A stretch of 64,000 nt of DNA from Pseudomonas urmiensis (GCF_014268815.2 NZ_JABWRE020000001.1:5213001-5277000); one strand, 5' to 3'; counted from the first letter of the stretch, positions 1 to 9,127 are shown. Numbers and translations are program-made. Notes: generated by a model from the sequence alone, not told the origin.

Positions 1-2574
1 AGAGGCCAGCTCACCGCTGGCGCCATGCAGGTCAGTGGCCTGGTCCTTTTGCCAGATCACGTCGGCGGCACCGACAATGTGTGGGAACACCACAAAGTGT
101 GGAGAGAGCCCGGCGACGCGGAAACTCCGGCCAAGACGGATTTCATTGCTGAGGAACAGCTGCTCACGCTTCATGCGCCCGTTGGCTTCGGCCAGTTTGT
201 CGGTCTTCGAGCCTTGGTTGTCGACGTCGTACAGGGTGTAGCTCGCGGAGTTGTCTTCCAGCGAGTAGCCCAGCTGTGAGTAGGCGTCCACTGTCCACCA
301 ACTGGTCTCGTTGATGCGCAGGTCGGTGCCACGGTAGAACCCATAGGTGGCATAGGCCAGCCAACCACCGGCGCCATCCTTGAGCTTGTAGTTCAGCAAG
401 GCGCCGTTGATTGGAGCGATGGAATTTTCGGCACGGTCTTCGTTGGCACTTTGAATCGAGTTTTGCACGTCACAGCGATCACTGTTTTTAGCCGGGTTGG
501 CTGTACCCTCACGGGTAGCAGAACCAATCAGGAAACGCCGCTCCAGGCCGAAGGTAAAGCCAGTATCGGAAAGCAGGTAGCGAACGCCCAGGGAGCCAAT
601 GGTGCTGGGGAATCCACTGACCGATTTCGAGTCACTGGAGCCGCCATCGGGCAACGAAGCCTTGCTGCACGGGTCGATCGCGCCTTGCGATTTGAACTTG
701 CCGCCTTCGTCCCACAGGGTATTGGACAGCCGCCCGTAAACTTCCAGAACCCCGTTCTGGTCATTGAACTGGCTAGGCCGCCAATACAGCTCGGCAGTGC
801 TGACGACCGAATCACCCGCCGAACTCTGCCCGGCGTTGGCAATGGTGGTGCTGGGTCGCGCGCCACGGTAGCTGGTGGTCACCGTGGCGCCCCATTCGCG
901 GTCGAAACCGGTGATGGCGCTACGGGTGTTGTAGCGCTGCTCATCGTTCAGATCGAGCGTGCCGTGGTCATCCATGTCGATGGCGTGCTTGAGCTTGCGC
1001 ACGGCGGCGGGCTTGTCGCCCATCGACGACAACGCATACGCCTCGTCGAGGATGACCGTTTTAGGTGCCTTGCCGGTGTCGCGCGCGGCGCGGAAGTCTT
1101 CCCGGGCGCGGGCCGGCTGGGCGGTGCGCATGCGCAAATAGCCACGCTGCATCAGTAGCTCGGCATCGCTTGGGGTGCGCGCAATTGCATCGCTCAGACG
1201 CTGTTCAGCTTCCGCGGCTTGCTGGTCGTTGCCCGCTGCCAGGGCGGTGGTCAGCAGGCGTTGAAATTCCAGGTTGTCCGGGTCTTGTTCAGTGGCCTTG
1301 CGTGCCTGGCGGATCGCCTCCTGGTAATCCTGCCGCGCATAGGCCGCGTAGGCTTCGCTGGCTGGCCCAGCGGCGCCGCCGGCATCGGCCGGGAGCAGCT
1401 CGCACTGGGTGCCGTAAGGGGTGTCCTGGCAGGACTGGCGTGGCGCTGGGTAGTTGCTCAGGTTCAATGCGGCGCTAGGGCGGCGGTCGTCGTGCAACGT
1501 TTGTAAGCGTCGGGCCACCGCTTCGTCGTTGGCATCCAGCGGCGTCAGCAGGGCTTGGGCGCGGGCCGAGTCACCGGCGGCCAGTGCCGCGTCGATGGCG
1601 ATCAGCCTCACGTTGCGCAGCTGCTCTTCGTCGAGCCAGTCCTGGGCCATGGCAGCGTCGAAGTCGTCGTTGGCCACTTGCGCCTTGCCCTGGAACTGAC
1701 GCAGGTAAGCGCGCATGACCAGCATCACGGTGCTTTCGTCATCGACTTCAAGGGCGTCGTTGGCTGCCTGTTCGGCAGCGGCCGGCTGGTTGTCGAGCAG
1801 CAGCACGGTGACCAGCAACAGGCGGTGGCTGGAGATGTCCGGTGCCAGGCTGACGGCTTCACGCGCCAGCGGTACAGCGTCACCTGGGCGGTTGGCAATC
1901 AGGGCCTGGTAGGCCTGCTCGGCCGGGCGCACAGCCATCCGCCGCTTGAGGGTCTGGCGGCGGGCTTCGAGGTCGCTGGTATTGGGTGCGCCCAAGGCGA
2001 TGGCGGTGCCCGCCGCCTCGGCGGCTTGCGGCCAGCGCTGCTGGGCTTCCAGGCTGTCCAGCCAGAGCAACGCCCAGGGACCTTGGCTTGGATCGGTACG
2101 AAAGGCCCGTTCGGCATCGCGCTCGGCGGCAGGCATGTCGCCTGCGTTGTAGGCTGCATAGGCCTTGGTCGCGAGCGGGAAGCCCTTCTGGTAAGCGGCT
2201 GAGGTAGCTGGGCCGCTGCCGGCACCGGGGTTGCTTTGCAGATTGACCACCGCCGCTTGCAGGCCAGGGTCGCGCACGCCGCGCTTGAGTGCGCGCTGCG
2301 CGGCCTGTCGGGCTTCATTGCGCCGCCCTAGCTTCTGCAGGGTATAGACCTTGAGCAGGTTCAGCCGGGCTACGTCTGGGCGCAGCGCCAGCGCTGCATC
2401 GACCTGTTGCAAGGCGTCGCGATAGCGCCCGCCCTGATAGCTGCGATAGGCCTGGTCGGCCTGTTCCCAGGCCACTCCTTGCAGCGGCACCTCGGGTGCG
2501 GCCGCAGCCGGCGAGATACTGGCGCAGCAGAGCAGGGCGCTGAACAGCGCGAAGGCAGGACGAGCAGAATTCAT
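1..2574 (-). CDS. nfrA: NfrA-like outer-membrane TPR protein (3' end beyond window)
   Basis: The reading frame stays open from its ATG to the window edge (858 codons), so the C-terminus is missing. It begins with a signal peptide (MNSARPAFALFSALLCCASI, then an AAA cleavage region). About 450 residues of TPR-like helical repeats rich in Ala, Leu and Gln follow. After that comes a region alternating polar and aromatic residues, suggestive of an outer-membrane beta-barrel. This matches the layout of NfrA, the outer-membrane receptor of phage N4, and of BcsC-type export porins. The ATG overlaps the stop of the upstream glycosyltransferase gene (ATGA), so the two are translationally coupled. Inferred role: export of the polysaccharide made by the neighbouring enzymes. 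The NfrA name rests on gene context as much as on sequence. Confidence 0.75.
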   Translation of the reverse strand, partial: MNSARPAFALFSALLCCASISPAAAAPEVPLQGVAWEQADQAYRSYQGGRYRDALQQVDAALALRPDVARLNLLKVYTLQKLGRRNEARQAAQRALKRGVRDPGLQAAVVNLQSNPGAGSGPATSAAYQKGFPLATKAYAAYNAGDMPAAERDAERAFRTDPSQGPWALLWLDSLEAQQRWPQAAEAAGTAIALGAPNTSDLEARRQTLKRRMAVRPAEQAYQALIANRPGDAVPLAREAVSLAPDISSHRLLLVTVLLLDNQPAAAEQAANDALEVDDESTVMLVMRAYLRQFQGKAQVANDDFDAAMAQDWLDEEQLRNVRLIAIDAALAAGDSARAQALLTPLDANDEAVARRLQTLHDDRRPSAALNLSNYPAPRQSCQDTPYGTQCELLPADAGGAAGPASEAYAAYARQDYQEAIRQARKATEQDPDNLEFQRLLTTALAAGNDQQAAEAEQRLSDAIARTPSDAELLMQRGYLRMRTAQPARAREDFRAARDTGKAPKTVILDEAYALSSMGDKPAAVRKLKHAIDMDDHGTLDLNDEQRYNTRSAITGFDREWGATVTTSYRGARPSTTIANAGQSSAGDSVVSTAELYWRPSQFNDQNGVLEVYGRLSNTLWDEGGKFKSQGAIDPCSKASLPDGGSSDSKSVSGFPSTIGSLGVRYLLSDTGFTFGLERRFLIGSATREGTANPAKNSDRCDVQNSIQSANEDRAENSIAPINGALLNYKLKDGAGGWLAYATYGFYRGTDLRINETSWWTVDAYSQLGYSLEDNSASYTLYDVDNQGSKTDKLAEANGRMKREQLFLSNEIRLGRSFRVAGLSPHFVVFPHIVGAADVIWQKDQATDLHGASGELAS

Positions 2575-4295
2575 GACGGTTCGAGGACCTGTTTCTTCGC
2601 AGTTGGCGCCGGCGCCGGTGAGTCGTTGACGGGTTCGGGCTCGCCGGTCTCGCGCTGGAACAGGATCGCCTCGTTGAGGGTGTCTTCGTCCAGATAGCCG
2701 TGTTCGAGCAGAATCTGCCCCAGCGGCTTGTGTTCATCGGCCTGGGCTTGCAGGGCCTTGGCCAGAATGGTGTCGTCGATGGCGCGCCACGACAGCAACA
2801 GCTCGCCCAGACGCAGGCGTTGTTGTTGCAGCTGGTCGGAGGAGGGGAAGTCGTGCATGGTCTTGTCCCAGACCAGCGCCTTGCCCAGGAACAGATGCCC
2901 CAGGTACAGACGCCAGGCCCGGGCTGCGGCCATGGCGTTGATGAAGTTGCCGATGATCATCCGTGGCCCGGACAGCAGCGCATGTTCCCAGCCGTACAAG
3001 CGGCCGACGAAGTAGGCGCGCTGTAGCAAGCGCAGGCTCAGCGCCAGGGTGTTGGCCCACATCAGGTCGAGCAGGCCGCTGTTGGGCGAGAAGGCAGAGG
3101 GGAAGAACACGTCCCAATGACCGGTGGCGCTGATCGCCAGGAACACCAAGTGCTGGGCGAGCAGCACGTAGGCCAGGATGGCGATGAACGAGGTGATCAA
3201 ACCCTTGCGATCACGGAACAACAGGTACTTGGTGGCCAGCGAGCCGGCCCAGCCAACCTGGCTCCAACCCTGCAGGCCGATGCCCAGGGTCCAGCGCGCC
3301 TTTTGCCGGTAGGCGGTGCGGAAGGTGTCAGGGAAGTACTCCCGCACGCCCAGTGGCATGTGGATCGCCACCATCTTGTCCTTGCCGTTGCCGAACCAGG
3401 TGGTGCGCTTGGCCACATAGTCGACCGGAAACTTGCCGAAGATCTGCTTCATCCCACGCCGCGCCAGGCGCGCGCCAATGTCGTAGTCCTCGGTCAGGGT
3501 GTCGGTGTTGAACGGCTGGTTGTTGGTCTCGGCCGACAGCTCCAGCAGCGCCTTGCGCGAGAAACAGGTGCCGACGCCAGCAGACGGCACCATCCGCGAC
3601 ATGCTCTCGCGCACCACCAAGTCCTTGGTGTGCCACTCGGCGAACTCATCCATGTAGGTGCCCGCGACCAATTCGTACCAGTCGCGCTCAAGCGAAGTAA
3701 CCGGCAGCTGGATGAAGTCGATGCGCGGCAACAGGTAGTTGAAGTAGTGCAGTTCCAGGCGGTGCAGCACGTCTTCGCTGTCATGCAGGATCACCCCGGC
3801 AAACGGCTCGGGCATGCGCGCATCCTGGGCGAAGATCGCCTGGATGATCCAGTTCAGGCAGTCGGCTTTGCAGGTCGGGCCGTCGTGCGGCACTTCTACC
3901 CGCACCAACTGGCGATAGCGGCGGCGCATGCGCTCGACTTCGTCGATGGTGCGCTGGTCGTTGCAGTAGGTGCCGACGAAAATGTAGTAGTTCTTGTAGT
4001 CGAGCGAGCCGACCATGTTCTCCAGCATCGGCGCGATCACGTCGTACTCCAGCCACGCCGGGATCATGATCGCCAGAGGCTGTTCGGGCTTGGCGCGCAG
4101 TTGCTCGACAGTTAGCGGCTGATAGCGTTTACGCCGGATCAGCAGCTTGCGATAGAGCTGGCGCACCCAGTACCAGGCGTCGATGAACAGGTCATCGAGG
4201 CTGGACAGCAGGATCAGGATCCCGACTGCGGCAGTGACTACTTCCAGCACGTGGTAGTAGTCAGCCAGCAGGTAGGGCCAGTAGAGAGAGGACAT
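2571..4295 (-). CDS. nfrB: NfrB-like inner-membrane glycosyltransferase with C-terminal MshEN domain
   Basis: 574 aa. A family 2 processive-type glycosyltransferase. There is a membrane segment near residues 17-32 and a cytoplasmic catalytic domain with HDSED (171-175), TED (268-270) and QKARW (331-335), matching the D, DxD, TED and QxxRW signatures of cellulose/hyaluronan synthase-like enzymes. Further membrane segments lie at about 365-460. The C-terminus (about 495-548) fits the MshEN c-di-GMP-binding pattern: RLGELL, then LAKALQAQ, then LGQILLEHGYL. E. coli NfrB has the same architecture and is activated by c-di-GMP; this protein is shorter than the roughly 745 aa remembered for E. coli. 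It starts 18 bp after the BcsB-like gene and its stop overlaps the nfrA-like start. Predicted to polymerise an N-acetylated sugar, perhaps ManNAc given wecB nearby. Confidence 0.82.
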   Translation of the reverse strand: MSSLYWPYLLADYYHVLEVVTAAVGILILLSSLDDLFIDAWYWVRQLYRKLLIRRKRYQPLTVEQLRAKPEQPLAIMIPAWLEYDVIAPMLENMVGSLDYKNYYIFVGTYCNDQRTIDEVERMRRRYRQLVRVEVPHDGPTCKADCLNWIIQAIFAQDARMPEPFAGVILHDSEDVLHRLELHYFNYLLPRIDFIQLPVTSLERDWYELVAGTYMDEFAEWHTKDLVVRESMSRMVPSAGVGTCFSRKALLELSAETNNQPFNTDTLTEDYDIGARLARRGMKQIFGKFPVDYVAKRTTWFGNGKDKMVAIHMPLGVREYFPDTFRTAYRQKARWTLGIGLQGWSQVGWAGSLATKYLLFRDRKGLITSFIAILAYVLLAQHLVFLAISATGHWDVFFPSAFSPNSGLLDLMWANTLALSLRLLQRAYFVGRLYGWEHALLSGPRMIIGNFINAMAAARAWRLYLGHLFLGKALVWDKTMHDFPSSDQLQQQRLRLGELLLSWRAIDDTILAKALQAQADEHKPLGQILLEHGYLDEDTLNEAILFQRETGEPEPVNDSPAPAPTAKKQVLEPS

Positions 4296-4313
4296 GTCTG
4301 CGCCTGCCTACCG

Positions 4314-6470
4314 TTACTTGCCTTTGTTCTTCAGGCGCAAGTGACGTGCCAGTACACCGAGCAGCAACAGCACCAACAGGACCCCAGCCAGGGTCGGCAG
4401 CGCCCACACCAGCTGCTTGCGCCACTGATGGAACGGCGTGCCGTTGAGGTTGAGCTCAGGATCGGTGGTGTCCACCCAGGTCAGCGGGCCTTGCTCGCCA
4501 ACCACCACGGCATTGCCTTGGGTCAGCAGGAACGGCACCTGCGGCACCATCGAACGGTCGCCCAGGCTGCTCCACAACACGCCGTGCTGGCCTTTGGAGT
4601 CGACCACCGACAGCGTGCCCAGAGGTTGCGGGCCTTGCAGGTCCAGTGCGGGTTGCTCAGCGCCCTGGGCTTGCAGGCGCTTGAGCTCCTCGACGCCCAG
4701 CAGCGGCTTGGCCCCAGGCAGTTCGACGTCAACCGCCAGGAACGGTTTGGCTGGCGTTACGGCGCCGCCTTCGGCCAGGACCAGTTCAGCCTGAACCGCC
4801 GACAGCGAAGCGGCGCTGGCCAGGCGGATCAGCTTGCCCAGGCTCGCTACCGGCGTTTGCAGGGCGGCCTTGTCGGTGATCAGCTGCGACTTGCCAGCCA
4901 GCAATGGCAGCAAACCGATGAAGGTGCCATCGGGCTCGGCAGCGGCCGAGGTCAGGTAGCTGGTCGGCAATACGTTGACCGGATAGCCCTGCGGGATCTC
5001 GGCGCACTCCGGCGAAACCGGTTGGCGCTGGAAGCGCACTTGGACGGTGTTGGTCACGCCCAAGGCATAGCCTGGAACGCGCGCGGTGAGGCGCTCGGGC
5101 TGGCCATCGGCATCCATCTGCATGGCGTTGAGCAAAACGTTGTTCCAGATCACCGAGGCCACTGGCGCGGTGCGCGAGGCGCCCGGTGCGGCGGCCAGGT
5201 CGAAGGTCAGCTCGCCAGGCATGCGGCCATCGACCGACACTGCGCTGAGCGGGAAGGTTGCCGTCCATTCGCCACGGCTGATCACATCGAAGTTGCTGTA
5301 GTTGCCGCCCAAGGTGCTCAGGCGCAGTTTGCCGCTGTCATTGCGCAGAGGCTCGCCTACCCGGGTGATGTGTGCCGAGGGCGAAACCAGTACGTTGCGC
5401 CAGTGCGCGTCGAGCACGCCAGCGGCCTTGGCGCCGGCATCGGCGGCTACCGCAACCAGCGCCTGGCGGCCAAGGCTTGCCAGTTGCAGCTGTTGGCTTG
5501 GCACTGCACCGGCCGCGAGGCTGGCGCGTTGCTTACGCCATTGCTGCAGGGCGGCCAGGGCCTCGTTATCGCCTTGCAGCTGTGCGGCCAAGGCATCGAG
5601 CGCGGCATTGATTTGATTGACCAGCGCGGAGTCGGCAATGGCGATGTCGGCGTGGGTGGCCTGACCATCGAGCATCAGCAGGGCGCCCAACTCGGCTGGC
5701 GAGCCCAGCGTGTGCTGAGGTTTGCCGGCCAGCGCGGCGAACGCCGGGACCTGGCCCAGGCCGGCCGGAATCTGCACACCTTCCAGGCTGACGTGTTCAC
5801 CCACCTGGGGCAGGGCGCGTACCTTGGCCCGGCGCGCACTGCGCTCCAGGGCTACGCCCATCCGCCAGGCGCTGTCGAAGCTGTTGCGCTCAAGGGCGCC
5901 ACTGGCGACCAGGATCACCGGCTCAGCGGGCAGGGTGCTCCAGGCATCGGCCAGGCTGTTCAGCGAGGCCATCGAGAAGCGGTAGTTCAGGCGCGTCTCT
6001 GGCGACAGGGTAAGAATGTTGGCGGTTGGCCGCGGCGGGGCGCAGAAATCCACCGATACCGGCGAGCTCCAGTCGAGGCTGAAATTAACGAAACCGTTGG
6101 CGTGACGACCGCTGTCTACGCGCAGGCTGCGGCTGATCTCGCCAGAGCCGAGGGTGACCCGCTCAGCGACTTGTGGCAGACCGTCTACCGACATGCGCAG
6201 GGTGGCAGGTTGCTGCTCGCCGCGAATGAACTCGCCTTTGATTTCCAGCCGCGCATCGCTGATGGCCACGCCCTTGGGTACCGGCAGGAAGAACGCCTGG
6301 CGATTGTCAGCCTGATCCAGCACCACTGGATTGGTGATACCCAGGTCTGCCAGCGAAACGCTGCGGCTGACCAGGTGCTGGCCGGCAATCGTTTGCAGGG
6401 CATCGCTGACCGGTGTCGCTTGGGCGACCAGCGGCGAGCTCAGTGCGGCAATCCACAGGGTGTTTTTCAT
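4314..6470 (-). CDS. BcsB-like periplasmic polysaccharide synthase subunit
   Basis: 718 aa from the ATG that opens a good signal peptide (MKNTLWIAALSSPLVAQA). A GTG 15 codons upstream is possible but would bury the signal. The body is a long beta-rich periplasmic protein resembling the BcsB family, and the last ~32 residues form a single membrane anchor (LVWALPTLAGVLLVLLLLGV) ending in a basic cytoplasmic tail, as in BcsB. BcsB guides the nascent glucan through the periplasm beside BcsA. Here no bcsA lies next to it; the partner is the NfrB-like enzyme just downstream. Inferred role: periplasmic co-polymerase for the NfrB-type synthase. No such subunit belongs to the E. coli nfr locus as I know it. 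Confidence 0.75.
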   Translation of the reverse strand: MKNTLWIAALSSPLVAQATPVSDALQTIAGQHLVSRSVSLADLGITNPVVLDQADNRQAFFLPVPKGVAISDARLEIKGEFIRGEQQPATLRMSVDGLPQVAERVTLGSGEISRSLRVDSGRHANGFVNFSLDWSSPVSVDFCAPPRPTANILTLSPETRLNYRFSMASLNSLADAWSTLPAEPVILVASGALERNSFDSAWRMGVALERSARRAKVRALPQVGEHVSLEGVQIPAGLGQVPAFAALAGKPQHTLGSPAELGALLMLDGQATHADIAIADSALVNQINAALDALAAQLQGDNEALAALQQWRKQRASLAAGAVPSQQLQLASLGRQALVAVAADAGAKAAGVLDAHWRNVLVSPSAHITRVGEPLRNDSGKLRLSTLGGNYSNFDVISRGEWTATFPLSAVSVDGRMPGELTFDLAAAPGASRTAPVASVIWNNVLLNAMQMDADGQPERLTARVPGYALGVTNTVQVRFQRQPVSPECAEIPQGYPVNVLPTSYLTSAAAEPDGTFIGLLPLLAGKSQLITDKAALQTPVASLGKLIRLASAASLSAVQAELVLAEGGAVTPAKPFLAVDVELPGAKPLLGVEELKRLQAQGAEQPALDLQGPQPLGTLSVVDSKGQHGVLWSSLGDRSMVPQVPFLLTQGNAVVVGEQGPLTWVDTTDPELNLNGTPFHQWRKQLVWALPTLAGVLLVLLLLGVLARHLRLKNKGK

Positions 6471-6799
6471 GCGGCGAGGAATGTGAATCAACGATCTATC
6501 TCTGCAAAAGTCCACAAGAACCTCTGGCGTCGGCCAAAGGGTGTACGCGATGGTGTACGCGCGCGGCGCGGCAAGCCGCCCGGCAGTGCTGGAGGAAGAG
6601 ATTCAATCGGAGGACAGGAGTGTGTTGCAGGTCCCTGATTCACATCGACAGCGGGCCTTCATGCAGCGGGGCGCAACTCTCTAATATCAATATGCCCATG
6701 TCAATATTTTGTTGCGTTTTGTAAGGTAATTCCGACATGGGTCAAGGTCGCGCCAATATATGTCATTTTTATGACGCATAGAGGCGCACTTACTGACGA
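6471..6799. other. 330-bp gap between wecB and the BcsB-like gene
   Basis: No supported gene. The part near the BcsB-like gene is GC-rich; the part near wecB (about 6675-6780) is markedly AT-rich and contains TTGACA- and TTGACC-type hexamers on the minus strand plus a spaced inverted repeat (listed separately). It probably carries a separate promoter for the bcsB-nfrB-nfrA genes. Confidence 0.4.
6695..6741 (-). promoter_or_regulatory. Candidate promoter/operator: inverted repeat CCCATGTC ... GACATGGG
   Basis: CCCATGTC (6695-6702) and GACATGGG (6734-6741) are perfect inverted copies separated by 31 AT-rich bases, with centres 39 bp apart. Read on the minus strand, TTGACC and TTGACA overlap the two arms. 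This lies about 225-270 bp upstream of the BcsB-like start. No hexamer pair has ideal spacing, so the promoter call is tentative; the dyad itself is seen directly. Confidence 0.35.
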
Positions 6800-7936
6800 T
6801 CAGTGCGGTAGGAACGGCATAAATGGCCGACCTGTCAGTGCATTGACAATCCGTCCGCTCGCTTGGCCATCACCATAGGGGTTCACGCTGCGCGCTACCT
6901 GCTGGTAGAGCTGGTCATCGTCGAGGAAGCGCTTGACCGCTGCGGTGATGCGCTCGCTGCGGGTGCCGACCAGGCTCACGGTGCCGGCATCGACCGCCTC
7001 CGGCCGTTCAGTGGTGTCACGCATCACCAGTACCGGTTTACCCAGGTGCGGTGCTTCTTCCTGAACGCCCCCCGAGTCGGTCAGGATCAAGTGCGCGCGG
7101 CGCATGAACCAGACGAACTCGAGGTAATCCAGCGGCTCGATCAGGTGCACGTTGGGCTTGTCGGCCAAGGTCTGCATGACTACCCCGCGCACCTGCGGGT
7201 TGAGGTGCACCGGATAGACGATCTGAATGTCGTCGCGCTCGGCAAGCTCGGCCAAGGCTGCGCAGATCTGGCGGAAGCCTTCGCCAAAACTCTCTCGCCG
7301 ATGGCCGGTAACCAGCACCAGGCGTCGGCTGGCATCCAGCCATGGATAGCGACTGGCGAAGCCTTCGCCGATGGCCGGCTGGCGTTCCAGCTTTTGCACG
7401 GTCAGCTCCAGCGCGTCGATCACCGTGTTGCCGGTGACGAAGATCTCGCCGTGAAGGTTTTCCTTGAGCAGGTTATCGCGAGAGGTGACCGTCGGCGCGA
7501 ACAGCCAGCGGCCCATCACATCGACCACCCGGCGGTTCATCTCTTCCGGGAAGGGTTGGCTCATGTTGCCGGTGCGCAGGCCCGCTTCGACGTGGCCGAT
7601 GGCGATGCCGCGCTGAAATGCCGCCAGGCAGCAAGCGGCAGCGGTAGAGGTATCGCCATGCACCAGCACGCAGTCGGGCTGGACGTCGTCGAGCAAACTG
7701 TCGATACGCGTCATCAGCCGGGCGAACAGGCCATTGAGGGTCTGCCCAGGCACCATAACATCCAGATCGTGGTCGACGGGCACTTCGAACAGTTGCAGCA
7801 CCTGATCCAGCATCTGCCGGTGCTGGCCGGTGCTGCAAACGATGCTTTGCACGCCTTCGGTCGCCGCGAGCGTTTGTACCAATGGCGCCATTTTAATGGC
7901 TTCTGGCCGGGTTCCGAACAGCGACAACACCTTCAT
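6800..7936 (-). CDS. wecB: UDP-N-acetylglucosamine 2-epimerase (non-hydrolysing)
   Basis: 378 aa, the usual length for WecB. It interconverts UDP-GlcNAc and UDP-ManNAc in the cytoplasm. The N-terminus MKVLSLFGTRPEAIKMAPL is the family hallmark and fixes the ATG, which has GGAG about 8 bases upstream; the 29 codons open upstream are ignored. Other conserved blocks: HGDTSTAAA, GHVEAGLRTGN followed by PEEMNRR, VTGHRRESFG, and SDSGGVQEEAP-like TDSGGVQEEAPHLGKPVL. It is the first gene of the minus-strand polysaccharide cluster and probably supplies its sugar nucleotide. In E. coli, WecB is required for the NfrA/NfrB glycan, which supports this link. It diverges from the dioxygenase gene on the other strand. 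Confidence 0.93.
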   Translation of the reverse strand: MKVLSLFGTRPEAIKMAPLVQTLAATEGVQSIVCSTGQHRQMLDQVLQLFEVPVDHDLDVMVPGQTLNGLFARLMTRIDSLLDDVQPDCVLVHGDTSTAAACCLAAFQRGIAIGHVEAGLRTGNMSQPFPEEMNRRVVDVMGRWLFAPTVTSRDNLLKENLHGEIFVTGNTVIDALELTVQKLERQPAIGEGFASRYPWLDASRRLVLVTGHRRESFGEGFRQICAALAELAERDDIQIVYPVHLNPQVRGVVMQTLADKPNVHLIEPLDYLEFVWFMRRAHLILTDSGGVQEEAPHLGKPVLVMRDTTERPEAVDAGTVSLVGTRSERITAAVKRFLDDDQLYQQVARSVNPYGDGQASGRIVNALTGRPFMPFLPH

Positions 7937-8058
7937 CTGGAGCGCTCCACGTGAGATTTCAAATGGCCAGCACGCTATCAGATGTGCGGCGATTTTTCTG
8001 ACATTTCCGCTGGACGTACACACGCTGGGCCAGTCATATCTATATTTCTTAAAGGTAT

Positions 8059-8087
8059 TTAAATTATTTTTCTTATGCCTTTATAGT
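8059..8087 (+). promoter_or_regulatory. Candidate AT-rich promoter of the dioxygenase/ABC operon
   Basis: TTAAAT (8059-8064), a 17-base spacer and TATAGT (8082-8087) inside a strongly AT-rich tract (about 8036-8087) that stands out from GC-rich surroundings. Such tracts are typical in front of sulfur-starvation genes in pseudomonads, where CysB-type activators bind; that link is inference. Confidence 0.35.
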
Positions 8088-8209
8088 CACTCCCACTGCG
8101 TACCTGCCGACCAATCGGCGCGCCGCACGACTTGAACCCACACGGGAGTCCCCCGTGCGTTTCTGATCGATGCGCGCCCTGAATGCCGCGCACTACGTGG
8201 GAGTGAGAA

Positions 8210-9109
8210 ATGCCAGCCGCCTCTAACGCCTTGTCGGCCATCGACAGCGCACAGCCGCAATCCTTTGAAATTCGCCCGTTCTCCGGTGCCGTCGGCGCCG
8301 AGATCATCGGCCTGGACCTGGCCCAACCGGTCAACGCCGAGGACTTCAGCCGTATTCACCGCGCCCACCTGGATCACCACGTATTGGTGTTCCGTGACCA
8401 GCGCATCACCCCCGACCAGCAGATTGCCTTCAGCCGCCGCTTTGGCGAGCTGCAGATCCATGTGCTCAAGCAGTTCCTGCTGCAGGGCCATCCCGAGATT
8501 CTGATCGTCTCCAACATCATCGAAGACGGTCGCAACGTTGGCCTGGGCGATGCCGGCAAGTTCTGGCATTCGGACCTGTCCTATAAAGAGCTGCCAAGCC
8601 TGGGCTCGATGCTGCATGCCCAGGAGCTGCCTAGCGAAGGCGGCGACACCCTGTTCGCCGATATGCACAAAGCCTGGGACGCAGTGCCCGAAGCCCTGCG
8701 CAAGGTGGTCGAAGGCCGCGGCGCCGCGCATTCCTACACCGCACGCTACTCAGAAACCAAATTCGAGGGCAACTGGCGCCCGACCCTGACCGCCGAACAG
8801 CTCGCGCAGGTCCAGGAAGTGATTCACCCCGTGGTGCGCACCCACCCGGAAAACGGCCGCAAGGCACTGTTCGTCAGCGAAGGCTTCACCACCCGCATCG
8901 TCGGCCTGCCGCAAGACGAGAGCCGTGATGTGCTGCAGCAGTTGTACGCGTTGAGCGTGCTCGAGCAGAACATCTACCGCCACCAGTGGCAGCCGCACGA
9001 CCTGGTGTTCTGGGATAACCGCTCGTTGATCCACCTTGCCACCGGCTGCCCCGCGCACCTGCGGCGCAAGTTGTTCCGTACCACTATCCAGGGCGATGCC
9101 CCGTTCTGA
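8210..9109 (+). CDS. TauD/TfdA-family alpha-ketoglutarate-dependent dioxygenase
   Basis: 299 aa. Fe(II)/2-oxoglutarate dioxygenase of the taurine dioxygenase class, which releases sulfite from sulfonates or oxidises related substrates. The iron facial triad is visible: H120 and D122 in FWHSDLSY, and the distal His in WDNRSLIHLA (about 275). The 2-oxoglutarate-binding Arg lies in RRKLFRTTIQG (about 290). GGGAGTGAG precedes the ATG. It heads an operon with an ABC importer, a layout like tauABCD but with the dioxygenase gene first, so the substrate may not be taurine: alkylsulfonates and sulfate esters are also used by this family. The AT-rich promoter tract suggests control by sulfur supply. 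Confidence 0.85.
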   Translation: MPAASNALSAIDSAQPQSFEIRPFSGAVGAEIIGLDLAQPVNAEDFSRIHRAHLDHHVLVFRDQRITPDQQIAFSRRFGELQIHVLKQFLLQGHPEILIVSNIIEDGRNVGLGDAGKFWHSDLSYKELPSLGSMLHAQELPSEGGDTLFADMHKAWDAVPEALRKVVEGRGAAHSYTARYSETKFEGNWRPTLTAEQLAQVQEVIHPVVRTHPENGRKALFVSEGFTTRIVGLPQDESRDVLQQLYALSVLEQNIYRHQWQPHDLVFWDNRSLIHLATGCPAHLRRKLFRTTIQGDAPF

Positions 9110-9127
9110 CGACTGAGGAAATTCATC

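Noticed and set aside
1..6470. Classical bcs cellulose operon
   Set aside because: Only a BcsB-like and a BcsC-like layout are seen; the synthase lacks the PilZ arrangement of BcsA, has an MshEN tail instead, and wecB points to an N-acetylated sugar.
4251..6638. 795-codon plus-strand frame opposite the BcsB-like gene
   Set aside because: Composition (Gln, Arg, Gly, His) is that of a high-GC antisense shadow; the minus strand has a signal peptide, membrane anchor and family features.
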